Assembly (NCBI GenBank): GCA_964539665.1
Contig: CAZIKB010000001.1
Coordinates: 62,001 to 126,000, forward strand
DNA length: 64,000 nt
Reading direction: 5' to 3'
From: CAZIKB01 sp964539665
GTDB lineage: Bacteria; Zhuqueibacterota; Zhuqueibacteria; Oceanimicrobiales; Oceanimicrobiaceae
Both the position numbers and the translations under genes were made by a program. The notes beneath the pieces were generated by a model. It did no database searches and was not told the DNA's origin. It saw only the letters and a list, made by a program, of their open reading frames with translations. Shown here one piece after another: positions 6,524-14,110 of this stretch. The first letter of the stretch is position 1. Each line of letters begins with the position of its first letter.

Positions 6524-9500
6524 TCAGCGTACTGCCCGAACGTAGAAGTTGAAGAAGTCGCTGCTGCTGCAAAAGCCATTGGTGAAACTGACGTACCACG
6601 CCGCCGAAACGTCATATTTGTCCGAAGTCCAAATCCAGTCCTGAGTTATTTTAAAAATCGAATCGATGTATAAACCGCCGCTTTTGCGTTCTGATTCCAT
6701 TAAGGACATGGCTTCTTCCAGCGTTGGTAGCCGCCAGTTGCTGTGCCCTGCAAATCGATTACGGTTTAACTCGTCAATATAGGCCTGCGCGTCAGAGAAG
6801 GTCTTATATTTTGCCGAACCGGATTGCTGCCACTTTAAGCCGGTGGTACGGACTAAAACTACCAGTCCTTCATTTTCCAGCTTAAAATCGTTGCCGATGC
6901 CTTTCCCGTTTGGATTGCTCCACGGCCATTCCTCGGAACAATAAAAGTCGTATTTTTTAATCATGCTTGTGACTTCTTCATCACTCAAACTACTTTCGGG
7001 TTTACTGCGGAAACGTAATCGATATTCACTTAAAGCAACATCATTAACCCAGCCGGCCAAATCTCGCAATACCAGACCGCATCTCAGGTTATCCACATTT
7101 CGGTTTTTTATGCTTCCTTCAAATATAACGTAATCACCTCTTAGGCTTTGTGGTGAGAAATGCTCAGTAATAGGCTGAATTTGAATTGATTTTAGGCTAG
7201 CTAATTGTTGAACGAGCTCAATTTCTACTGAAGCTTTTTCCAGGGCTTCCGTGGCTGTAAGTTCAATACGCCAGGACTCCCCAAGCCAAACATCTGCGGG
7301 CATGTCCTGCCAGATATTTGTCTCCGTATTCATGTATTGTATTTTTACATTGCCCACACGCGGTGGTTCACGATCTACGGCCCACCTGAATGATTTCGAA
7401 GCCGCGTTGTCCTCTTTGTCAATTACTTTGATATCAACTGCGACGCTTTGATCTCCGGGTGAAACCGGTATCCAGCTTTCCCATTCGCTGTAGCCTTTTT
7501 TACGCGTAGGTGTCAGAGACATCTCATTATTGTTCAAGAAAACGCGTGCACCTTGAAAAAGTCTATGGTCTTCCATAATTATTGGTAAACGCATCGTTCT
7601 GCCGGTCGTATCGCCTTTCACAACATTCCCCCTCGGTTCCTTGAGCCGAATCGCTGCCAGCAATTGTCTGCGCACAAGATCACGCTGTCGTTCTGCCTCG
7701 GCAGCGAGCTGGCGCTGCGCTGCAGTGTCGCCTCGTCTTCCTGCTAAGTCCTGCTTCAGCTCGGTAATTTTAGTAGGGCGGTCGAGTGCCAGGTAAGATG
7801 AATCAAGAAATGATTCAACTTCAGCGAACAATTCTTCTCCACTCAATCCTTCTACCCACCGCTGGTATTTCCTCTCCACATCCGCCAGCTTTTTCAAGTG
7901 AATCGTATCTATCATGGCCAATCGCAATGGGTACTCACCAGGATATTCAAGACTCAGTATGTTCAGGAATGAATCCGCTCGAGCCAGATGGGGTGAATCG
8001 ATGCTCGCGATAGAATCGGCCAGTGACTGTTGGCGCCAGTTATTATATTGACTCTGGATGTTAGCGAATTGCAAAGAATCGCTAACCGTCCTTTCCGCCA
8101 GGGACAGCCGAACTTTAAACATCTCTACCGGGAATTCGGCTTCTTTTAGGGCTTCCAAGTCCGACCTCAAGCTCTTTATCTCAAAGAAATTTCGTACTTT
8201 CAACCAACCCCATTGCCAGCTCATAACCATCACTGCCGCAATCATCAACAATCGCAAACTCGCGACCCAGCCCTTGCGCAAACCTCCGGCTGTCTGCAGC
8301 GACCGCACCAGACTGTCGTGGCTGAGCTCATAGAAAGACTCCTGTAAACGAGGCTCACGGCGTAGCAGGCGGCTATCAACAAGCTGGTCCAAATCCGGCT
8401 TGGCAACGCCCACCTCGCGGACGATTTCATCCTCGTGGCGGCTGTTGCGGTTTCCACCGGCCGTTATCAGACGCTCCTCACATAATTTACGTACGGCCAG
8501 TCGAGGTGAGTGCAGCGGCTGTAAGCGCCGAAGCAAACCGAACAGTCCCTTTAATCTTCTCGGCCCGCCGCCCAATTTTAGCAGCTTAAACTTTTTAGTT
8601 ATGTCGCGATAAAAACTTGAAAGTAATTTACGCATGCCTTTATCGCCGCCCAAATCTGCCAGTTCAATGCCGTCCTTGTGGTTCTTACGCATTTGCTCTT
8701 CCAATTTCTGGCAGAGTACCTGCAGTTGCGGCGGGCCAACCATATCTTCGGTGATTCCCGAAGCGCTGCTCTGCACGGTCAAAAATTTAATAATGGCGAC
8801 ACCAGCATCCTCGGCAATGTAAAATTTTTGCTCGCCAAGCACACTCTCCTGCGGCGGATTCAGGATAGCTTGCCGGGCTTGCTCAATGGTTAGCGACGGC
8901 AGGCGGTAGCGGCTGTGGTAGACTTTGGGAATCCTTTTACCCAGGTTGTCCAAAAAGGCCAGGTAATCCTCGCGCAATGAAATGAGAATCGTCACCAGCG
9001 ATGAGGTCGAGCCATATAAAAGCTTTTCAATGGCCAACGCTTCTGAACTGCCAGCTTTAAGCTCTCCGAGTTGCGAGCGTATCCTTTTCTTAACTTCCAT
9101 TGGTACACGGCCGCGAACCAGATCAGCAAACTGACAGATATATTCTTCCTGGTCGTCCTGTCTGGCAGCCATGAGGGTAAACAGCTCCTCGAATTGATCG
9201 AGAATGAGTACAATCGGTTTAAGCCCATTTTTCTCTGTTGGCCGCAATCCCCAGAAGGTTTCCCAGAGCGTTGGTTTTTGCCAATTTTCTGGAAGTTGCA
9301 CCTGGTTAGCCCCGGCCTCTCTTTCTATTGCGTCATAAAGGGGTGTGATTTCTTGGGGTGTATTAAAAATTCGCGCCCGCACCGGCAGGTAGTGCAAGTC
9401 GCGAAAAGCTTGTTTTAAGCCAGCATTGACCAACGAGGTTTTACCGTCGCCGGATTTGCCGAACAATACGGTAATGTTTTCAGCAAGGATTCTTTCGGTG

Positions 9501-9607
9501 AGCTCTTTTATTTCCGTCGTCCGGCCAAAAAACAGCTCGCGGTCGACCGGATCATCTCTGAAATAATGCAAACCGGGGAATGCCCACAACTTGCCTTTTT
9601 CAGCCAT
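6524..9607 (-). CDS. STAND NTPase (nSTAND1-like) with membrane helix and C-terminal C-type-lectin-fold DUF1566 domain
   Basis: A 1027-residue protein starting at the ATG at 9607 (GAGG 9 nt upstream; an ATG at 9616 overlaps the SIR2 stop and is badly spaced). Domains: W-A-F-P-G-L-x-x-F and F-F-G-R leading into Walker A G-K-S-G-D-G-K-T-S (about 50-58), Walker B I-V-L-I-L-D-Q-F-E-E (about 132-141), S-L-R-E-D-Y-L and Y-E-L-S-H-D-S-L-V, all typical of nSTAND1 NTPases; a predicted membrane helix (about 445-463); a helical linker; an Ig/cadherin-like region (about 645-850); and a DUF1566/Lcl domain (about 895-1027) with W-R-L-P-T, W-I-W-T-S, A-W-Y-V-S-F and terminal Y-V-R-A-V-R. STAND proteins oligomerise on ligand recognition and activate effectors. 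Here the effector is probably the adjacent SIR2-like protein. The 3-prime end looks like a DGR variable region. Parts of the gene are clearly more GC-rich than its neighbours (35 of 60 bases in 8281-8340). Confidence 0.88.
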   Translation of the reverse strand: MAEKGKLWAFPGLHYFRDDPVDRELFFGRTTEIKELTERILAENITVLFGKSGDGKTSLVNAGLKQAFRDLHYLPVRARIFNTPQEITPLYDAIEREAGANQVQLPENWQKPTLWETFWGLRPTEKNGLKPIVLILDQFEELFTLMAARQDDQEEYICQFADLVRGRVPMEVKKRIRSQLGELKAGSSEALAIEKLLYGSTSSLVTILISLREDYLAFLDNLGKRIPKVYHSRYRLPSLTIEQARQAILNPPQESVLGEQKFYIAEDAGVAIIKFLTVQSSASGITEDMVGPPQLQVLCQKLEEQMRKNHKDGIELADLGGDKGMRKLLSSFYRDITKKFKLLKLGGGPRRLKGLFGLLRRLQPLHSPRLAVRKLCEERLITAGGNRNSRHEDEIVREVGVAKPDLDQLVDSRLLRREPRLQESFYELSHDSLVRSLQTAGGLRKGWVASLRLLMIAAVMVMSWQWGWLKVRNFFEIKSLRSDLEALKEAEFPVEMFKVRLSLAERTVSDSLQFANIQSQYNNWRQQSLADSIASIDSPHLARADSFLNILSLEYPGEYPLRLAMIDTIHLKKLADVERKYQRWVEGLSGEELFAEVESFLDSSYLALDRPTKITELKQDLAGRRGDTAAQRQLAAEAERQRDLVRRQLLAAIRLKEPRGNVVKGDTTGRTMRLPIIMEDHRLFQGARVFLNNNEMSLTPTRKKGYSEWESWIPVSPGDQSVAVDIKVIDKEDNAASKSFRWAVDREPPRVGNVKIQYMNTETNIWQDMPADVWLGESWRIELTATEALEKASVEIELVQQLASLKSIQIQPITEHFSPQSLRGDYVIFEGSIKNRNVDNLRCGLVLRDLAGWVNDVALSEYRLRFRSKPESSLSDEEVTSMIKKYDFYCSEEWPWSNPNGKGIGNDFKLENEGLVVLVRTTGLKWQQSGSAKYKTFSDAQAYIDELNRNRFAGHSNWRLPTLEEAMSLMESERKSGGLYIDSIFKITQDWIWTSDKYDVSAAWYVSFTNGFCSSSDFFNFYVRAVR
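6527..6601 (-). other. Putative DGR variable region (VR) at the 3-prime end of the STAND gene
   Basis: Ten consecutive codons at 6542-6571 (coding C-S-S-S-D-F-F-N-F-Y) all end in C, in a genome whose neighbouring genes are AT-rich. Every one of those residues can be made from AAC by changing only the adenines. They are followed by G-T-T C-G-G G-C-A G-T-A C-G-C (V-R-A-V-R) and the stop, matching the fixed GC-rich end of DUF1566/FGE-type DGR targets, and preceded by A-W-Y-V-S-F-T-N-G-F where template repeats typically code N in the variable positions. No matching template or reverse transcriptase was seen in this window. Confidence 0.5.
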
Positions 9608-9608
9608 T

Positions 9609-10463
9609 TTATTCATCCTCTTTGTAGCGCCGATCTAATTCACGCAGAAACTCCAGGGCGTCACAATTATACACGGAAATTTTTTTGTCTTCCCAGTAAA
9701 GCACCATGCTTTCCCACTCTTTTGCCGCACTTGCATCTAAAACGGCAGCCTGGTCCCGTTGAACTGCAAACGAACGCCGGTCGTATTTCCTAAAATAGCG
9801 CAGCAGTACCCTGATATTCCAATCTTTCAAGCCATAACCGATAAACAGGATGCAGCAGGTATCGAAGATATTCTTGACTTTGTCTGGAATTTTGGGATTG
9901 CCTTCAATTAAATTGATCAAGAAATCAATGTAGTTGTCTTCAGTTATGATCATGGAATCGATATCATCCAGCGAACCGTGCAGCTTGTAAACCAGTGGTG
10001 CATGCACTTTTGGCTCAACCTTGATTTGTTCCTGGTCGCCAAAACGATTATAAATCGCTTTCGAAGCATCTTTATCATTTTTGATAAAGGCGCGTTCCAT
10101 GAGGTTGTCAAAGTTAGTTGTTAGTACGACTTCAATAGGCCAGCCCGCCAGGATATTGTGTACCTCCCCGGGCTTGACCTCCGGTTGACTGAGTTTCTCA
10201 TTAACGGATTCCCGCAAAGGCATCTCACCTATTGTCAGAGCATAATATTGCGACACCCGCAGCAGGTCGGATTTATCATTTCCGGGATAGCCGCATTCAT
10301 TTGCAAGAGACTCAGCGAGCTTGCCGCCACTGGGCAGGCCAGTCCAACCCTTCGAGCCCAAAGACGCGCCGGCGCCTAAAAAAGGCACCAGCCTTTGCTT
10401 TTTTAAATTCAGCAGAATTGCCGGCCAGTTGATATTTTCTAAATCTTTTTTGTTTTTTAGCAT
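9609..10463 (-). CDS. SIR2-like domain protein (probable NADase effector)
   Basis: A 284-residue single-domain protein of the SIR2_2 type used as an NAD-hydrolysing effector in several prokaryotic immune systems. Motifs: F-L-G-A-G-A-S (about 28-34, nucleotide binding), T-T-N-F-D (115-119, containing the catalytic asparagine), Y-K-L-H-G-S (159-164, containing the catalytic histidine), and G-Y-G-L-K-D-W-N (209-216). The active-site residues are intact, so the enzyme is predicted to be functional. The long gap between the motifs lacks the Cys4 zinc module of deacetylase sirtuins, which fits NADase rather than deacylase activity. Its stop codon lies inside the possible long start of the STAND gene and 1 nt before the preferred start, so the two are co-translated. 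It has no membrane segment. Confidence 0.88.
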   Translation of the reverse strand: MLKNKKDLENINWPAILLNLKKQRLVPFLGAGASLGSKGWTGLPSGGKLAESLANECGYPGNDKSDLLRVSQYYALTIGEMPLRESVNEKLSQPEVKPGEVHNILAGWPIEVVLTTNFDNLMERAFIKNDKDASKAIYNRFGDQEQIKVEPKVHAPLVYKLHGSLDDIDSMIITEDNYIDFLINLIEGNPKIPDKVKNIFDTCCILFIGYGLKDWNIRVLLRYFRKYDRRSFAVQRDQAAVLDASAAKEWESMVLYWEDKKISVYNCDALEFLRELDRRYKEDE

Positions 10464-10551
10464 AATTGTTTGGTTACCACTTTAGACGAAGCAAAGCTTC
10501 TCATCCAATTGCGCTCTCAAACTGTAGATTGGGAGCGAGCATGAAAACTCC
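10464..10551. other. Short spacer with small hairpin between receiver and SIR2 genes
   Basis: An 88-nt spacer. GAAGC (10488-10492) and GCTTC (10496-10500) form a 5-bp hairpin with a 3-nt loop, and CGCTC/GAGCG around 10513-10540 may form a second weak one. No T-run follows on the minus strand, so read-through from the receiver gene into SIR2 is likely. Confidence 0.3.
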
Positions 10552-11208
10552 TTAAGAGCTCTTTCTTTCCAACGCATCAATCGTCAAATGCAGCAGTTCA
10601 TCCGGTCGATTTGTAATTCCAAGCGCCAGTTCAGGTTTGTCTCGGCCGGGCTCAAGCGTTCCCACATAAAATATCACAGGCGTTTTATTGTTATTTTTAC
10701 GCAAGCTCTTCAAAAATTCAAGACCGTTTGGATCCGCTTCATCATCTCTGGCAATATCTGAAATAACCAAATCGTAAATGTCAATCTTTAACATTTGCAG
10801 AGCGTCATTAGTATTGGTAGCAGTGTCTATGTTGGTTCTCAACTGCCGAAACATCCGGCGTTCATTACGATTGTTTTCCGGGTAGTCGTCCACCCAGAGT
10901 ATTCTGGCATTGTTAAGAATACTGTGATTTCTCTGGGCACGTTTTAATGCTGCTTCTTTGTCTTTTTCGGGAACGCTTATTTGCCATTTTTGAGATTTTT
11001 CACCAAATTCTATTGCCGCATCAATCGAGCTTTTCACAAATGAAAACTCCACTCCCATCGCTTTAAAATTGCTCAGGTTTGGCAGGATTTCATCACGGAT
11101 GCGTTTATAGAAAAGAGCAAAAATAATTACCACAAAAAGAATCCAGAGAATTGAGGGAATGACTTCTATAATCTTGAGAATCTCTTTTTCTGTTAATAAA
11201 CTTTTCAT
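10552..11208 (-). CDS. Membrane-anchored, degenerate receiver-domain protein
   Basis: A 218-residue protein with one N-terminal membrane helix (about 15-34, W-I-L-F-V-V-I-I-F-A-L-F) and a C-terminal receiver-like domain (about 101-215). The acidic pair is present (W-V-D-D, 107-108) and the expected phospho-acceptor aspartate is D151 (V-I-S-D-I). The conserved Thr/Ser after P-V-I-F and the conserved Lys before Pro are not: the latter reads N-R-P (201). It may therefore be constitutive or use atypical phosphorylation. There is no DNA-binding output domain. Its position 88 nt upstream of the SIR2-STAND pair on the same strand suggests a regulatory or membrane-tethering subunit of that module. 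It could instead be an unrelated signalling gene. Confidence 0.78.
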   Translation of the reverse strand: MKSLLTEKEILKIIEVIPSILWILFVVIIFALFYKRIRDEILPNLSNFKAMGVEFSFVKSSIDAAIEFGEKSQKWQISVPEKDKEAALKRAQRNHSILNNARILWVDDYPENNRNERRMFRQLRTNIDTATNTNDALQMLKIDIYDLVISDIARDDEADPNGLEFLKSLRKNNNKTPVIFYVGTLEPGRDKPELALGITNRPDELLHLTIDALERKSS

Positions 11209-11507
11209 TTATCTTTCCCCTTCCAGTTAGGAAAAATGATAAAAATATGTTGATTCTATATCGCTTTTTGTGGAAGCTTCCCAGGCGTGTATTTCAGCAA
11301 GACTCTTGTTAAACTCTAAAATATACTCGCTTCTACTACAAAGATTCTTACAGAATGACAAAACATACCACAAGGAGCGACAAAGCAATTCGATTTTTCG
11401 GGAAGTCAAAGGAGTTAGTAAAGATCACCTTCCATAGTCACAGAGCTGATAGTAATGTTACGACACGTTAAAAATTAACGAAGTAGAATTTAAAATGCAA
11501 GCCATTT
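11209..11507. other. Intergenic region with no convincing gene
   Basis: About 299 nt between the PP2C gene pair and the receiver gene. A 60-codon open frame on the minus strand (11227-11409) has no recognisable domain, no ribosome binding site and an abnormal composition; part of it (TTTGTCATTCTGTAAGAATC, reversed relative to that frame) resembles a degraded dispersed intergenic repeat. I see no clear terminator for the receiver-upstream direction and no clear promoter. Confidence 0.4.
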
Positions 11508-14108
11508 CTATTTACCAGTCTTCTGAATAATCAACATAGTATAATCATCCACTGGTGAGATTCCTCCGTAGAATGATTCAATGTCATCGGTCAGGGCTTG
11601 CATGATATTCGAAGCATCCTGGCCGCGGAGGTCTTTTAGCAAACTCATTAATCGTTCTTCGCCATAGAACTGCATTTCTTCCTGATCACCATTTGCGCGT
11701 ACCGCTTCCACCAAACCATCTGTGTAAAAAACAATTGTATCACCAGATTGTAAACGAAGAGAATCTTCTTCCAGGTTATCTTCAAACACCTGTCCAATTC
11801 TCTCCAGACCGATACCGAGACCGCTTTTTTCCAATTCACGCATTTCTTCCGACAGATTGCCCGGCATAAAAATCGGTAAAGTATGTCCGGCGCGAACGAA
11901 TTGCATTTTATTTTTGGATACCTCTAACACCCCAACAATGGCCGTGATAAATATTTGTCGATCGACCATGGGATCAGAAAAATACTTATTTAGGCGCAGG
12001 ACGATCTCATGCGGGTTATCGGTAAATTGCGGCGAATAACGAATGAGACTGATAAATTGCGCCATGTAAAAAGCGGCAGATGTGCTTTTGCCAGAAACAT
12101 CGCCAACCGTAAATAAATATTGATCTTTATTCAGGGGTAAAATATCGTAAAAATCGCCTCCAACCTCATTCGCGGTCTTGAGCGTTGCTGCAATTTGAAA
12201 GCCTGGAATATCCGGTAAAGTTCGGGGAAGCAAACTGAGCTGGACCTGTCGGGCAATGGTAAGCTCATGTTTCATTCGTTCATTGTCACGAGCTTCCGCG
12301 ATGGAATCTTTTAATTTGTCGCCCATCTGGTTAAAACGTTCGGCCAATTCTACAAATTCATCTTTACCTTCGAGCTTGACTTTATAATCCAGGTTGCCCG
12401 TGGATATTTCCCTGATCCCCTTTCGCAATTGATTGAATTTTTGCACGATCATTTGGTTGATTTCAGAGCCAAATTTTACCATTCGGCGAATGACAAGAAG
12501 ATTTGCGAGAAAATAGATTAGAATCAACAGCAGTATGTATCTTAAAAGAGTTGACGTAAAAAATGACACATTTGGAATCATTAAAATATCAAATGCGAAA
12601 TAACCTGCCTGCTCCAAATTCGCATTTTGAAGCGGCGCAATCACTCTGCCAACCGTTACCTGTGTTGTTTTAGCAATTTTAAAATTAATTTCATCCATCC
12701 ACCCAGGTAGATTGCTTTCGGCCTGGTCAAACGGAACAGACAGGGTAAGTTTTGCTTTCTTCGGCGTTAATCCAAAGGGGAAAATTCGAATATTACGATC
12801 TCCTTTTAAATTCGATATTTCATAAAGATAAGATTCCCACCGGGGAGGATTGTAAGGGTAAGCCTGCAAATAAGAGCCAGCTAAAATGGGCGTATTTTCA
12901 GCAACCATTCCTAAAAAATCTGAATCTAAGGTTATAAAAACAATTGAATCCTTTACTGTTTCTGAGGATTTGAAGAAAAGCAGGTAGCCAGGTTCATCAG
13001 AACTTAAAATATTGTATGTTTTTGCTTTCTCAACTACGACTATTCCCACCTCAGGCAAACGTCCAGTAAATTGAATGGGTTGATAGCCTTTGATATACAG
13101 GGTTCTATCAGATTGATCATCCGCCAGTTTAAAAACATTTACAGACCTTGCGGCTTTTCCCGTTGAAATTTGTTCTATTTGATTTATCAGGGCCTGTCTC
13201 ATTTTATCTGCCTGCCAACCTGCAATGAAAAAATAAAAAATTAGCAGTAACATGCACAATTGAACAAATTGGGGGAAGGTAGACTGGAACAGGCTGGAGA
13301 TTTTTAGTTTTCTTTCCAGGCGCGCAAAGTTGTAAATGAGCACAATCGGGATTTTAACCAAAAGTGCAAGTAAATATATTTGAAATGATAAATATAAAAA
13401 CTTAGGCAGACTGTACCAGAGCAGTGCACTTTCAAATTGACCAGGTTGAACCTCCTGAAAAGGATTATGATTTGCAAAACCTCTGAACAGGTAAAACACA
13501 ACCAGCAGGTAAATCCAGCACTCAATTTTTGTCAACTCTTCTAACCAGGGTGTTTTGCGGAGGAGATAAATAAATAAAATAATTTGAAAGATAAACAGGT
13601 AAAAGACGCTTGAAGTGTTAAAAACGCTTACCCCAATGCCGCCCAATAAAATAAAACTAATAATTACACCTTTTTTACCTTGAGAATTTTGCACGAGAAA
13701 CAGGCTAAATATTAAAATTAACAAGGACTGGAGCAGGATTTGAACAAAATTTGCCAGAATGCCTGGCGCTTGTATCTCAAAAGTAAAGAATGACGATGTG
13801 TTATAAAATGATTGTAAAAAGACGGTTTCTAAGAATAATATAAGCAGGAATAGAGCCAGAAGCAGTTCATTTGGTGGTCGAAATTTATTATAAAAATTAC
13901 CAACTAATTTATACCAAAAATAAATGTAAATAATATAAAATATAAAAATCCAATTATATCGAAAATACTCCGTATAAAATATAATTGTAAATGAAAATAT
14001 CCACCCGATGAAATATAAAATGTTCGCTTTATTAACTATTTCCTGAGGTTTAAAGCTCGTAAAATAATCACGAAACCGCTTTCCAACCTGAAATTTGCTT
14101 TCTGGCAT
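11508..14108 (-). CDS. Membrane-bound PP2C (SpoIIE/RsbU-type) serine phosphatase, copy 1
   Basis: An 866-residue protein. Residues 20-310 are a run of about seven or eight hydrophobic helices, then a roughly 200-residue extracytoplasmic region, a further helix near 520-540, a HAMP-like linker (G-S-E-I-N-Q-M-I ... I-S-T-G-N-L-D-Y-K-V), and a SpoIIE-type PP2C phosphatase domain (about 625-862) with Q-L-S-L-L-P, G-G-D-F-Y-D, G-D-V-S-G-K-S, R-A-G-H-T, F-Y-T-D-G-L-V-E-A and D-D-Y-T-M-L. All metal-binding aspartates are present. Such enzymes dephosphorylate STAS anti-anti-sigma factors in partner-switching pathways in response to signals sensed by the N-terminus. It follows its paralogue with 2 nt between stop and start, so they are co-transcribed. 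Confidence 0.93.
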   Translation of the reverse strand: MPESKFQVGKRFRDYFTSFKPQEIVNKANILYFIGWIFSFTIIFYTEYFRYNWIFIFYIIYIYFWYKLVGNFYNKFRPPNELLLALFLLILFLETVFLQSFYNTSSFFTFEIQAPGILANFVQILLQSLLILIFSLFLVQNSQGKKGVIISFILLGGIGVSVFNTSSVFYLFIFQIILFIYLLRKTPWLEELTKIECWIYLLVVFYLFRGFANHNPFQEVQPGQFESALLWYSLPKFLYLSFQIYLLALLVKIPIVLIYNFARLERKLKISSLFQSTFPQFVQLCMLLLIFYFFIAGWQADKMRQALINQIEQISTGKAARSVNVFKLADDQSDRTLYIKGYQPIQFTGRLPEVGIVVVEKAKTYNILSSDEPGYLLFFKSSETVKDSIVFITLDSDFLGMVAENTPILAGSYLQAYPYNPPRWESYLYEISNLKGDRNIRIFPFGLTPKKAKLTLSVPFDQAESNLPGWMDEINFKIAKTTQVTVGRVIAPLQNANLEQAGYFAFDILMIPNVSFFTSTLLRYILLLILIYFLANLLVIRRMVKFGSEINQMIVQKFNQLRKGIREISTGNLDYKVKLEGKDEFVELAERFNQMGDKLKDSIAEARDNERMKHELTIARQVQLSLLPRTLPDIPGFQIAATLKTANEVGGDFYDILPLNKDQYLFTVGDVSGKSTSAAFYMAQFISLIRYSPQFTDNPHEIVLRLNKYFSDPMVDRQIFITAIVGVLEVSKNKMQFVRAGHTLPIFMPGNLSEEMRELEKSGLGIGLERIGQVFEDNLEEDSLRLQSGDTIVFYTDGLVEAVRANGDQEEMQFYGEERLMSLLKDLRGQDASNIMQALTDDIESFYGGISPVDDYTMLIIQKTGK

Positions 14109-14110
14109 TA

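Noticed and set aside
11227..11409. 60-codon open frame upstream of the receiver gene on the minus strand
   Set aside because: No domain, no Shine-Dalgarno, and it overlaps a degraded dispersed repeat; treated as spacer.
6360..11507. DGR reverse transcriptase or template repeat next to the STAND gene
   Set aside because: No RT-like open frame and no second copy of the 3-prime VR sequence in the flanking spacers; the DGR inference rests on codon pattern only.
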